From Eriocheir sinensis (taxonomy: Eukaryota; Arthropoda; Malacostraca; Decapoda; Varunidae), in assembly GCF_024679095.1 (NCBI RefSeq), contig NW_026112164.1, positions 993,074 to 1,057,073 of the forward strand: 64,000 bases of DNA, given 5' to 3'. The translations under genes and the position numbers were made by a program. Below, in pieces: positions 10,419-22,921 of the stretch (its first letter is position 1; each line of letters starts with the position of its first letter). The notes under the pieces are model-generated. The model ran no database searches, had not been told where the DNA came from, and saw only the letters and a list, made by a program, of their open reading frames with translations.

Positions 10419-11648
10419 TTACGGTGGAGCTGCTGGTGTTCTCGCCTCCGCGTTTTTTGGCTTTCGAAGAGCCACTTGGTCACAGAGCAGCCTCCCGAAA
10501 CGGGCTGCTCCAACAGGGTTTAAGTGGATGCCATCAGGAAGGAACAAGTCTGAATCGTAGTAAAAATTGTTCCACAAGTTAGCGAACTGGACGTTTTCTT
10601 GTGAGCAAAGGGACTGAAGTCTGTTGTTTGTGCTGAAGGCCTTACTGTAAAAGCTAGATTCGGCACCGACCCTCGGGAGGATTCCTGAGATTATGATGTT
10701 ACTGGCATCCGTTTTACTTTTATACTGCTTGATCATGCGGCGGTATTTCTCAAGCAGTTCCTCAGAACGGGTTGTCTTTACGTCATTTGTCCCCGCGTGA
10801 ATGACAAAGAGGGTGTTTCGGTCGGCATTTCTCGTGACATTATCGCACGCTGCGGTGATGTCGTCCAGTCTGGCACCTGGATAGCAGTAACGTTTTCTGC
10901 GGCCGTTTGATGAACGACCACAGAACTCGACCAGCTGGCCACGCACCATGGAGTCCCCAACTAGGCGAGTCTCAAACTCATCCTCCATGGTGTCTGCCAG
11001 CACCTGGAACCTATTGAAGGTAGTGGGGGTCAGTAAATCCTTGGTTGCCTGCTTCGGTTTGGCTCCATTCCTTACAGGTTGGAACCCGACATCCTGTGAA
11101 GCAGGAAGAGAAGCGTTAAGTGGGGCAGGCTGGAAGTGTCCTGTGAGGCAGGCTGGGAGTTAGCCTGTGAAGCAGGCTGGGAGTTAGCCTGTGAAGCAGG
11201 CTGGGGGCTAGCCTGTGAGGCAGGCTGTGGGTCAGCCTGTGAGGCAGGCTGGGGGTTAGCCTATGAGGCAGGCTGGGGGTTAGCCTGTGAGGCAGGCTGG
11301 GGGTTAGCCTGTGAGGCAGGCTGGGGGTTAGCCTGTAAGGCAGGCTGGGAGTCAAACTGTGAGGCAAGTAACACGTCCTCCCGTGAAGCAGGAGGGTCGT
11401 CTGGAGAGGGCACAGTCTCGGTGGAGGGCCTCTCCACCATCGATGGTGGAGTCACTGCCACATTACTTAAAACAAATTCCTGAAGGGCTACGGATTTCTT
11501 TTCAAGATCATTATGCTTGACTTTCCATTCAGTCACAGCCTTCTGAAGATGTAATCTTTGAACGCAGAGGCGGCAAGTTTTACTCAGCTGGAAGAATTGA
11601 GCTGCAAATCATCCGGGACAGACGTCACATTTAAGGTTCGAAGGCATT
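10419..11648 (-). pseudogene. LINE B ORF1, zinc-finger-like/SGNH esterase protein
   Basis: Starts MPSN like LINE A ORF1, with C-x2-C (codons 7 and 10) and a second C-x2-C about 20 residues on, followed by a charged helical stretch. Codon 13 is TGA, an early nonsense. A linker of 8-residue repeats (ASQANPQP type) is encoded by 24-bp units at 11128-11360; one unit has CAG changed to TAG at 11261-11263. Frame then shifts near 11130. The esterase domain (11003-10419) is intact: LVGDSMVRG, HAGTNDV, SGILPRV and DGIHLNPVG, i.e. the SGNH blocks I, III and V. It ends with TAA at 10419-10421. Function by family: CR1 ORF1 protein, with RNA binding plus an esterase fold of unknown substrate. Confidence 0.87.
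11128..11360. repeat. 24-bp in-frame tandem repeat in LINE B ORF1
   Basis: About nine units built around GCAGGCTGGGGGTTAGCCTG on the plus strand. The period of 24 keeps the reading frame and encodes an 8-residue Pro/Gln/Ala repeat on the minus strand. Confidence 0.9.
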
Positions 11649-12558
11649 GTTAGAAATTTAAGCGAGTTAACAGTTTGGGCAAATATTAAAAGCGCTTTCG
11701 AAATAACTTAAATTGTGACCATAAATTGAATTGTAATAAAATTGTGCATGGAAATTAGATACTGTTGTGTTATATGCCTCCAACACTGGGAGTTCGCTCC
11801 CACAGGGTCTTGAAAACGCCTCAAAGACCAATCGCTTGTCCTGAGCCTCGGTCACGAGAGAGACTTTCACAACCAGGCGCTTTTCAGCTATTGTCCTCGA
11901 AGTTTTGTCCCATAGAACGGGGCCGGCGTAGTCACACAGAGCAGAGCTGGCAAGGGAGGAGAGGAACCAGCAATTCGTTCCCACTTTCCGAAACGTCTAA
12001 CCCAACTCTGCCACCCTTTCGAGGCCTCGCCAGTGGCACCTGTCACCAGGTGTTCTCCACCAACTCTAGAGAGTATCAGACGCCTTTCCTGAGAGACCAA
12101 AAAGCTGAAATATTCCTTGAGTATAAGAAAAACCCTCAGAAACTCCACCTAGAAGCCGGGAGGTACAACCTCAAATGGCCCACGGAAGACATCTCTTTCA
12201 GGAGAAAACAAGAACCAGCTGTTATGCAGACTAGGGATGGGAGTACCGTCGATAGAGGGGAGGGACGGGGAGCTCACACCGACAACTGGTTCCCAGGGAG
12301 GCTTTTTAGTGTAGAGGTCGCCACACTCCTCTACACCGCAGGCCTAAATAATTAGGCACGGTCCAGCTGACTAGGACCCTGGAACTCCAGCCATTGTCTC
12401 ATAAAGAGATCCTCTGCCTGCAGTCCAATCCACCACTGCTGCTGCCCAGAGGCTTCACCGTGACCCTGGCACGGGAGACAGATCAGGTATTACACCTTGT
12501 CCAAGGGTGACCTGAGACTATGCAGGGCAGGGACGTCTAGCTCCCTGAGGTGAAAACA
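11649..12558. other. LINE B 5' flank/possible 5' UTR and an unassigned open frame
   Basis: 11649 to about 11790 may be LINE B 5' UTR. A plus-strand frame 11765-12355 is open for 196 codons with ordinary amino-acid composition but no motif I recognise, no splice evidence and no paralogue here. It could be chance or an unknown repeat. A 9-bp inverted repeat (GTGTAGAGG at 12309-12317, CCTCTACAC at 12328-12336) lies near its end. Confidence 0.3.
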
Positions 12559-13302
<744 letters not shown>

Positions 13303-13367
<65 letters not shown>

Positions 13368-13381
13368 TGTGTGTGTGTGTG
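13303..13381. repeat. (TG)n microsatellite
   Basis: About 39 TG units with one GAG interruption. Confidence 0.97.
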
Positions 13382-14499
<1,118 letters not shown>

Positions 14500-15112
14500 C
14501 AGGGTTTCTCAACGTGGGCCATGTGGCCCCCTGGGGGCCATAAGAAATTTTCTGGGGCCATAGAACTAAATTAGGAAAATGGGGGGCCACAGGGGGCAAG
14601 AGAACTTCCTAAGTTTGCGTTGCTCATATGAGCTTAATATTTTCATATTTGTTATATGGTGTTTTCTTATCAGCTGTTCTACTGCTTCATTTAGCGACTT
14701 CAGCGTCTTTTTGCGTAATCCTGGCAACGTTCACTTCCCGTGAGCTGGCAACACTGGATTTAGGGTTGCTATGTTTGTCCTTTTACGGACATTCTTTACC
14801 ATTTTGGTCCGTTTGTCCTTTAATTTTCCTGAAAAAAGAGAAGACAGCTTTTATCTGCTTTTTTTTTTACACAGTGTATCTTTTTCCTGCTTACACGTTA
14901 ACATAAGGCAGCGCTAAAGAATTTAGTCAGACTGTCAGAGCATGTTCGTGTACGTAGTGGTACCAGTATTGGACGCGTTAGGACTCAGGAAGGCTGATCC
15001 TAACAACGATCATTACTTTATCTACTTCCCAAGATGTAGTAACTTAGGGGGGCCACGAGAACTCAAATTACCTTGGAGGGTGCCACTGCCGAAAAAGGGT
15101 AGAGAAACCCTG
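14500..15112. mobile_element. Non-autonomous hAT element, 613 bp
   Basis: Left end CAGGGTTTCTCAACG; right end, read on the other strand, CAGGGTTTCTCTACC. This matches the CAGGG-type TIR seen in many animal hAT elements. Flanking 8-mers are CCCTGTAG (14492-14499) and CCCTATAG (15113-15120), seven of eight matching, as expected of an aged hAT target duplication. No transposase coding was found inside, so it is a deletion derivative or MITE. Confidence 0.82.
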
Positions 15113-15120
15113 CCCTATAG

Positions 15121-15982
15121 GTGCCGGTAATTTCTTTGGTGCGGCGTAAAAGCCAACTTGTTTTCCATGGGAGCTCAGTCACTCGGCAAAACAGGCACCA
15201 ACATAAAAGGCCGGGCCACGGCCGTCCCGTGGGCCCGTGGGGGGTCGGGGCCGCCAGCCGTGCGGGCGCTGTGCTGCGGCGCTGCCCTCCCGCCCTGCCC
15301 CGCCCGCATCCCGGCGGGGACTCGGCGGGCTGGCCTTCCGTTGAGTAGCATCAAGTGGTCCTCTCACCCGTAATGGCGCGGCCCGTTGTCAAGTGACAAA
15401 ACTAATGCTGCCTTCTATGGCGCGCCGATGTGCACGAAAGGGAGAAAATAAACTCAGCAACAGCATTTGTTTGTTCGTATCTGACTAATGAACAATCTCC
15501 GGCGTGTTCCTTCCGCGCACTGTTTTGAAGTGGAGCGAACTGACTTAGTTACTGCTCAGGCCTCCTACGTCAGGGCTGCCGGTGCAGGCAGAGGACACAC
15601 GAGCAGGGAACGCACGCGCTGCATACACACTCCCCGCCGTGTTACGAGGCTGCTGCGACCTGCTTGAAACACACCGCCGCCAGATTGAAGGAAGACAGCT
15701 CTGGCGATGGCGGAAAGAGGAGAAAACATTCCACTACAACATAGGCGAACTGTTTTACACGAGTGGGAAACATTTAACTTGAAAACACAAAACACAGGCA
15801 TACAAAGGAGAAAAATAACACGTACAGCCAGGGCGGGCAGAGGCGGCGCGGCGAGGCCCTCCCCATGCACCTGTCCGCCGAGGCCTGTGTGTTTACATTC
15901 CGGCCCCGCCACGCCAGGGGTACGCCCGCACCACTTCCTGCGCCTTCCCTTCACCTCAACCCCTCCCCTGTTTGTTCCCTTG
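15121..15982. other. GC-rich unassigned stretch
   Basis: 15190-15350 and 15830-15930 are strongly GC-rich with many CpG, unlike the neighbourhood. No convincing exon, splice pair or RNA gene was seen. They could be fragments of a promoter or first exon of a gene outside the window. Confidence 0.35.
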
Positions 15983-16391
<409 letters not shown>

Positions 16392-16459
16392 AGATTAAAG
16401 GCCATCGCTTGCAGCTACCGCCCTGCATCACCCAGCAACTGGAAGTACCGGAGCGCTGC

Positions 16460-16925
16460 GCAGAAACTCAGGTCATTGGGCCTTACTCTTAAACATTTCA
16501 GTCCCCAAGCACGCACCCATTTGACAAGGCTTTCGTAGGAGTTTGGGGCGTTCCTAGAAGTACGTTTATGACCTCGGTAGTAGCTTGATCCTTCTTCTTT
16601 ACCATGAACGTTAAAGAACACTCATGAAAACCCGGACTAATCTCCTTGTGGGCCTTTGTAAACAGTTGCTGTAAGGGGTGGAAGCGTGTGAGGGTCATAT
16701 TCTTAAGCTTTTCGATCCCAAAGCACACACACTTTTGACAAGACTTTCGGAGGTGTTTGGGACATATCTAGAGGTACGTTCATGACCCTTGTGGTAGTCC
16801 AATTCTTCCACTGTGCCATGAACGTAAAAATACACTCATGCAGACCCTGTTAATCTCCTTTTGGGCCTTTGTAAACAGTTGACGTGAGAGGAGCGTGAGG
16901 TGGAAGCGTCTGAAAATACCAACCA
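16460..16925 (-). repeat. Dispersed ~215-bp repeat (TATTCTCA family), two tandem copies
   Basis: Two head-to-tail copies in reverse orientation. Each has TTTGACAAG(A/G)CTTTCG, CCATGAACGTTAAA or CCATGAACGTAAAA, CTCCTTNTGGGCCTTTG and GTAAACAGTTG, and the second ends GTCTGAAAATACC. Confidence 0.85.
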
Positions 16926-17077
16926 AACACCTGTCGCTCTCCTTTAGGCCGCCGCTGCTGCTGGTGCTGGAAATGGTCGTGTTAGTGCAGGACAGCGACC
17001 CGGGTGACCGATCGGCAGGCCGGTCATTCGTCATGGGAGATAAACGGAGTCGCTGTGCCTCCGAGATGAAACACGAG

Positions 17078-18130
17078 TCATTGATTGGTTAGTCGTTTGC
17101 CAGGAAGCCTTCACTCTCGCCCTTGCTCTTTCGTTGTCGCCCTTGCTCTTTCGTTGTCACCAAAAGTGTTATGGGGCAAGAAATGAAGGTAAACCGTAAA
17201 CACCATATATTAAAAGTTACAGTAGAGGCCATTGATTTGGTTAGTGGTTTGCCAGGAAGCCTCCACCCTCGTCACTGCACTTTTCTCGTCTCCTAAAGTG
17301 TTATGGGGTGAGAAATTAAGGTAAACCGTAAACCGCATATATAAAAGGTTTCAGTAGAGGCCTAAATGTTATGGGTTAAGAAATAAAGATCAACCGTGAG
17401 CAATATATAGGAAAGATTACAGCAGAGGTTACTGATTTGGTTAGTTGTTTACCAGGAGCCTCCACCCTCGCCCTTGCCCTTTCCTTCTCACCTTAAATGT
17501 TCTGGGGTGAGAAATAAAGATGAACCGTGAGCAATATATAGGAAAGATTACAGCAGAGGTCATGGATTGGGTTAGTCGTGTACCTGGCGCCCTTGCCCTT
17601 ACCTCGTCACCAAAAAGGTTCTGGGGTAAGAAATAAGATGAACCGTGAGCAGCATATAGAAAAGATTACAGCAGAGGTCATTGATTGGGTTAATCGTTTA
17701 TTTATTTATTTACAGGAAGGGAGTCAACTCAAGGGCAACAAAAAAAGTGTACAATAAAAGCCCGCTAATCGCTGCTCCCACACCCCCACCCTTGCCCTTT
17801 CGTGACCATCCAAAATATTATGGAAGGCAGTAAAGTTGAGAGCATCCGCTATAGCTGGGCGTGGCCTCGGTGCTCATCTCTGTCGCATTAGCCTTTGAGC
17901 CTGTGGTGGATGAGAAAATATTATGTGGTGAGGAAAATGGACAACCCTTAACGTAAACGACGTAGAAGATAAGAACAAAGACCATTTATCTGTTTATTCA
18001 CTTACCATTATCCAGGAAGCCTCTGTCCTCGCCCTCGGCCTTCCCTCGTCACCTAAAATGGGATGTGGGTGGGACAAGAAAAGTATAACGTGTAATCAAC
18101 GAGAAACATAACAGCCGAGGCCACTCCAGT
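17078..18130. repeat. Degenerate ~120-bp tandem repeat
   Basis: Recurring phrase: ATTGATTGGTTAGTCGTTT, CCAGGAAGCCTCCACCCTCG, TGTTATGGGGTGAGAAAT and AAACCGTGAGCAATATATA-like blocks, at least six times between 17078 and 17700, then more diverged. The copy near 17706-17790 carries an insertion of the TAGCGGGC repeat (minus). Confidence 0.75.
17706..17790 (-). repeat. Dispersed TAGCGGGC...CCTTGAG repeat, copy 2
   Basis: Reverse strand reads GCGATTAGCGGGCTTTTAT, TTTGTTGCCCTTGAGTTGAC and CTTCCTGTAAA, matching the other dispersed copies. Confidence 0.75.
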
Positions 18131-18239
18131 CACGACTATTCATAAACTATCAGCATCATGGCGGCATTATAACCGTTCCAGACACAGAGATAAAATTTCT
18201 AACCGAGGGAGTATTTTTTTCTTTTTTCTTCTTTTTGCT

Positions 18240-18346
18240 TGCTTATTGATGCTGCCCCACGGAGCCCATCTTTGATCCTCTTTAGAGCAAGCATCGAGAG
18301 TCTGGGTTGATAGCTCCCACTCTAACCGCTCAGCCACCGCCTTTGT
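18240..18346 (-). mobile_element. tRNA-derived SINE, internally deleted copy
   Basis: Minus strand begins GGCGGTGGCTGAGCGGTTAG (tRNA-like head with an A-box), then jumps to CTATCAACCCAGACTCTCGA and AAAGATGGGCTCC, body blocks shared with the SINE at 22165-26464. The B-box part between them is missing here. Confidence 0.75.
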
Positions 18347-18524
18347 ACCCTTCAGAAGATGTCTATTATCAAATGTCACACGGCCACACTTCTGTCAAGC
18401 GTTGCTCTTCTATTCTAAGACACCGGTGAAAGCACAGAGAAGGGGAGGAGGAGAGGAAACTGAGGCGAGGGTTGGATGTAAAGAGATCAGAAGAGTTCAG
18501 ACGAAAGGATTGGCGGTTCGAGGA

Positions 18525-18920
18525 AAGGAAGGCGAGCTGGCGGTGAAGGAACAAGAGCTGGGACTGACCATTGTGGACAGAACGGAGGGTGAGCAGAGGT
18601 GGCGGAATAAAGTGTGGGAGGCGGTAGGACGGAGAGATAGAGGAGGCCGGAAAAAGAGGAAAGTGCAGCGAGGGAAAGAAGGTGAACTGGAGGTGAAGGA
18701 ACAAGAGCTGGGACTGACCACTGGAGACAGGACGGAGGGTGAGCAGAGAGGTGGCGGAATAAAGTGTGGGAGGCGGTAGGACGGAGAGACAGAGGAGGCC
18801 GGAAAAAGAGGAAAGTGCAGCGAGGGAAAGAAGGTGAACTGGAGGTGAAGGAACAAGAGCTGGGACTGATCATTGGAGGCAGAACGGAGGGTAAGCAAAG
18901 AGGCAGTAAGGAGGAGAGGT
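18525..18920. repeat. ~151-bp tandem repeat, about 2.5 copies
   Basis: GGAACAAGAGCTGGGACTGA recurs near 18550, 18700 and 18850, each within the same longer unit (GAGGCCGGAAAAAGAGGAAA, AAAGTGTGGGAGGCGGTAGG). Confidence 0.85.
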
Positions 18921-19084
18921 AGAAGAGGGTAGAAAAAAAAAAGGAAAGGAAAAGGACGTGAGCGATGAGGGCAGTAGAGGACCCAAGGGAGGAGTTGCCA
19001 AATGCGGGTGCCTGCTGTGTAGTGCCGAAGCGAAACGGAGATAAGGCAAAGGAGTGACTCAAGTATTTCGAGGCTGACATATCC

Positions 19085-19515
19085 TCATACACATGGTAAG
19101 GCTTTCGTGGGAGTTGTGTTAGTAGTTGTGGGGAGTTTAACAAGGCTTCCGCACTATGTATGTGGAAAAGTGCCTATATTCTCAAACATTTCGGGGCTCA
19201 CACACTCACATTTGGCAAGGCTTTCGTGGAGGTTATGTTAGTAGTATTTCCATGGGTAGTATTATGAGCCTGGTGATAGTTTGACAAGGCTACTGTACCA
19301 TGAGATTGAAAAAGAGGCCAATAGTCTCGAACATTTCACGATTCACACATTAGATAACACTTTGGTAGAGGTCATGTTAGTAGTATTTCCATGGGTAGTT
19401 TTATGAGCCTAGTGAGAGTTTGCCAAGGCTTCTGGACCATGAACGTGAAGAAACACTCATGAGAACCCGACTAATCTCCTTTGTAGCCTTTGGAAATAGT
19501 TGTGAGAGCTGAAAG
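19085..19515 (-). repeat. Dispersed ~215-bp repeat (TATTCTCA family), tandem partial copies
   Basis: About three partial reverse copies with TATTCTCAAACATTTCGGGG, CCATGGGTAGTTTTATGAGC and GAACCCGACTAATCTCCTTT. Confidence 0.82.
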
Positions 19516-19599
19516 AATCTGAGAGTGAGTTTGAGATTGAAAAAAAATGCTGATAAAAGGTAGATAGATAAATAGAACAGAGGAAAGTAAATATAGGAG

Positions 19600-20760
19600 A
19601 GGAATACACTGAAAACGGATACACCGAGAAGGGAGAAGGGCTGAGGAGGGAAGGGAAGGAGGAATCAGAGACTTAGTAAAGAGAAGCTGGGGAGACTAAA
19701 TAGCTTGCCTGTGAGGAAAAATAAAAGCCGGGACCAAAACCGTAGAGCAGAGGGGAGGAATGGAGAAGAGGGAAAGGATGAGGATGAGGGTGGATGTGGG
19801 TAGAGGAGAGAAGGATAAGAAGGGAAGAACGAGTCAGAGGTTATATAAGGAAAGGAGTTAAGTTAGGTAAGGTGTTAGGTAAGGTTAGGTAAGGTTAGGT
19901 TGGCCTGCCTGCCTGCTTGCTAGATTAGGTTAAGGTAGGTTAGGTTAGGATAGGTGTTAGGTTAGGTATAAAATCGTCCCCTCACATCCTCAACCTTACC
20001 TGCTCTCTCCTCTTTTCCTGTTAAAAGAAATGTGCTGAGACTAAAATTATCAAGAGGTTAGTAAATGTAAAGAAGGAAGTGGATGAGGATAAAGGGATGG
20101 GAAGGGAAAAATGAGTTAGGTTACATAAGGGAAGGAGGTTAAGAATGAATGACCTTCTGTTGAAAAAATGTGCTGATAGTAAAATTATCAAGAGATTAGT
20201 AAATGTAGAGAAGGAAATGGATGAGGATAAAGGGATGGGAAGGGAAATAATGAGTTAGAGGTTACATAAGGAAGGAGGTTAAGAATGAATGACCTCCTGT
20301 GGAAAAAATGCTGAGAGTAATATTTTCAAGAAGTGTAGTAAATATAGAAAGAAAATGGATAAGGATGACAGGGATGGAAGGGGAAGGAATGAGTTAGAGG
20401 TTACATAAGGAAGGAAGGATAAGAATGAATGACTTGTTAAAAATGGGATGAGAGTAATATTATAGAGAGATTAGGAATTATAGAAAGAAAATGGATGAGG
20501 ATTATGGGGATGGGAAGGGAAGGAATGAGTTAGAGTTTACATAAGGAAGGAAGGTTAAGGATGAATGACCTGTTAAAAAATGGGATGAGAGTAATATTAT
20601 AGAGAGATTAGGAATTATAGAAAAGAAAATGGATGAGGATTATGGGGATGGGAAGGGGAAGGAATGAGTTAGAGGTTACATAGGGAACGGAGGTTAAAGA
20701 TGAATGACCTGTTAAAGTAAATTGGCTTAGAGTGACATTACGGAGAGGTTAGGAAATGTA
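19600..20760. repeat. Degenerate ~125-bp purine-rich tandem repeat with TTAGG-like segment
   Basis: Recurring blocks AATGAATGACCT, TGAGAGTAATATTAT, GAAAATGGATGAGGAT and ATGAGTTAGAGGTTACATA are repeated at least five times from about 20030. 19855-19970 is degenerate GGTTA/GGTAA repeat. Confidence 0.75.
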
Positions 20761-22164
20761 GAAAAGGAGATGGATGAGGAGAGCTCGGACATGTAGAGAA
20801 GAGGGCTTGGGTGAAGGGCTTGGGTGAAGGGAAGGAGGAATTACAGATTAGCGAAGGGGGGAGAATGAATGCCAAAGAGGGTAGGAAATGTAGGGGATAT
20901 TGTTGAGGATAGGAAGGGTTATGCTGGAAAAGAGGAGAGATGGGTGAGGAAGGGAAGGAGGAGGAATTAGAACTTAGGGAAGGAAAGGGAAGGGAAAATA
21001 AAGAATGAGAGAAGAAATATGATAAAAGTAGAATTATCAGGTGGGTAGAAAATGTAGAAAAGGAAATTGAGTGAAGAGGAAAGTGACTGAAAGGGAAAGG
21101 GGAATATGAGTTTAAGGAAAGAGGAAAGTGGAGAGAACAAGATGTGATGAAAGTAAAAATAAAAAAAAACTGAAGGAAATGAAGAAAAAAAATGGGATAG
21201 GATGAAGAGGACAAGTGGATAAAGGAGGAGGAGGAGGAGGAGGAGGAGGAGGAATTACAGTAGGGAAAAGAAGGGAAGGGAAAGGTGAAGAAAGAGCATA
21301 AATGAGTCTGGTGGGCGTGTGGGTGAGGAGGTGGGTGGTGCGGGAGCGAGGAAAGGGAAGGAGTAATCAGAGCTAAGAGAAAGGAAGCGGAGAAATGGCA
21401 TCACGGAGACGAGTGGGCGGCGAGAGGTAGTAGGGGTTGTGGGTAGGGGTTGGTGGGTAGGTAAGGAGAGGAAGGGAGGGAGGAATAAGAGCCAAGGGAA
21501 GGAGGAGGAGAAGAAACGGCAACAGGAAGAAGAGAGGGAGAGTGGGAGGTAGTTTGGGTCGGTAAGGGTGGTAGATGGGTGGTAGATGGGTGGTGGCGGT
21601 TAGTGGGTGTTGGGTGAGTGGGGGAAGAGAAAGGATTGGCATCGGGAACTGAAAACGATATAGAAGAAGAAGAAGAAAAAAAAGAAGAATTAAAAAAAGA
21701 AAAAGAAGAAGAAAAGGAAGAAGAAGAAGAAGAAAAAGAAGAAGCAGAAGAAGAAAAGAAGAGAAGGAAGAAGAAAGGAAGGTTAAATAAAAGGTTTGGG
21801 AGAAGAGAAGCAGGAGAGAAGGAAGAGAGGGAGAAGGAGAAGAAGGTGCAGGAGAAGAAAGAGAAGGAAATGAAGACAATGTGGAGGAGTCTGATAAGGA
21901 GGAGGAGGAGGACGTAGAATGGAAAAAAAGGAGAAGGATTAATCAGAGTTAAGGAAGGGAAGGGAATGGAAAGGAAGGTGGAAAGTCAGAGTTGTGGGTG
22001 GGTGTTAATGGGTGGATGGGTAGTGGAGGGGGTAGAGAGGGTGGGAGGTGGGTGGGTGGCGGGGGGAGGCAGCGGGGGGAGGCAGCGGGGGGCAGGCAGC
22101 CAGGCAGGCAGGCAGAGACACCGTGCAGGTGGAGCAAGACGGTCTCCGGCAGCCTCACGTCACT
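20761..22164. repeat. Purine-rich low-complexity region
   Basis: A/G-rich DNA with (GAG)n near 21228-21251, (GAA)n near 21663-21765 and repeated GGTGGGTGG words near 22015-22095. Long frames on either strand are compositional. No gene seen. Confidence 0.75.
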
Positions 22165-22310
22165 GACTATTTTAAACCTTTTTTTTTACGTCTTGGCCTA
22201 TTGCGCCGGTAGGCTTCTTCCCGGTGGATCCTGATGGTCGGTCCAAGGCTTCTTCCCGGTGGGTCCTGATGGTCGGCCGAGCCCGATCTGGCGCTGGCGA
22301 ATGTTTATAG
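22165..22310 (-). mobile_element. tRNA-derived SINE, 3' part (split by hAT)
   Basis: Minus strand continues the SINE interrupted at 26243: ATTCGCCAGCGCC, then two copies of GACCATCAGGANCCACCGGG with AAGAAGCC, and finally an A-rich tail (22179-22187). The join to 26243 across the transposon is seamless once one copy of the 8-bp duplication is removed. Confidence 0.85.
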
Positions 22311-22500
22311 TAGAGATGTATCGGATGTCGAATTTCAGACATCCGCGGATGCGGATGTATATGCGGATGTCATTTTGCGGATGCAAATGTGAATGCGGAT
22401 ATCAGTCTCTACTAAAATGCGGATGCAAATGCGGATGCGGATATCAAAATATGACATCCTCGCGGATGCGGATGCGGATGTTTTTACGTCAAACGTTCTC
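22311..22500. promoter_or_regulatory. hAT left subterminal GCGGAT repeats
   Basis: About a dozen GCGGAT hexamers, many as GCGGATGCGGATG, begin within 30 bases of the TIR, together with one ATCCGCGGAT palindrome. Subterminal hexamers act as transposase-binding sites in other hAT elements; the same use is inferred here. Confidence 0.75.
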
Positions 22501-22622
22501 ACCAAGAGGACCCCCCCCAAAAAAAAAGCCTGTTTCAGTGTCAGACCATGCAGACAGGAGGAGTAACAAATAAAAACAAGGTGGGAGAACCAAAATACTG
22601 CGAAATGAGTTCGAATGGTGTC

Positions 22623-22755
22623 TTAATAGTTGATACTTCTTTCTTTGAAAGTATTTAAGTCATAGGAAGACGTAAATACAGACGCAGGAAGGGAGCTCCA
22701 GAGTATACTAGTGGAAGTAAAGTGGAAGTACTTTTTGTTACAATAAAGTTTTATG
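22623..22755 (-). pseudogene. Possible LINE RT C-terminal fragment inside the hAT element
   Basis: Minus-strand translation includes ILWSSLPASVFTSSYDLN and TFKERSINY, resembling the W-N-S-L-P...F-K motif that ends many LINE ORF2 proteins, including C, D and F here (WNSLP). No other part of a LINE is recognisable around it. Tentative. Confidence 0.35.
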
Positions 22756-22921
22756 ACGAGTTTCAGCCACACATTTTGTGCGTTACCAGGATGCTGGAAG
22801 TGGACCCAAATCGTCGTGCATCCAACCGAACACTTTCCCATGCCTCCACCCTTTTGAAAGTGGTTAACTATAAATCTATAACCAACTGATTGAACTGATA
22901 CTATAAACACATATTTATTAC

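Larger units (their letters stand above)
7297..11648 (-). mobile_element. CR1-like LINE retrotransposon B, nearly full length
   Basis: Minus-strand element with ORF1 (11648-10419), ORF2 (about 10418-7602) and a 3' UTR down to 7297. The 3' end carries a nested hairpin (7329-7361) and two tandem 10-bp terminal units (7297-7306 and 7307-7316), followed by purine-rich target DNA. Domain order matches LINE A, but the protein sequences are clearly divergent, so this is a different family of the same group. The damage is small (two nonsense codons and one frameshift in ORF1; one nonsense codon and about three frame changes in ORF2), suggesting a fairly young dead copy. Confidence 0.92.

Noticed and set aside
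15121..15373. GC-rich stretch as an rRNA fragment or host exon
   Set aside because: No recognisable rRNA core, splice sites or conserved protein; left as unassigned.
21373..22234. Glu/Lys-rich or Gly-rich proteins
   Set aside because: Low-complexity frames in purine-rich repeats, without any domain.
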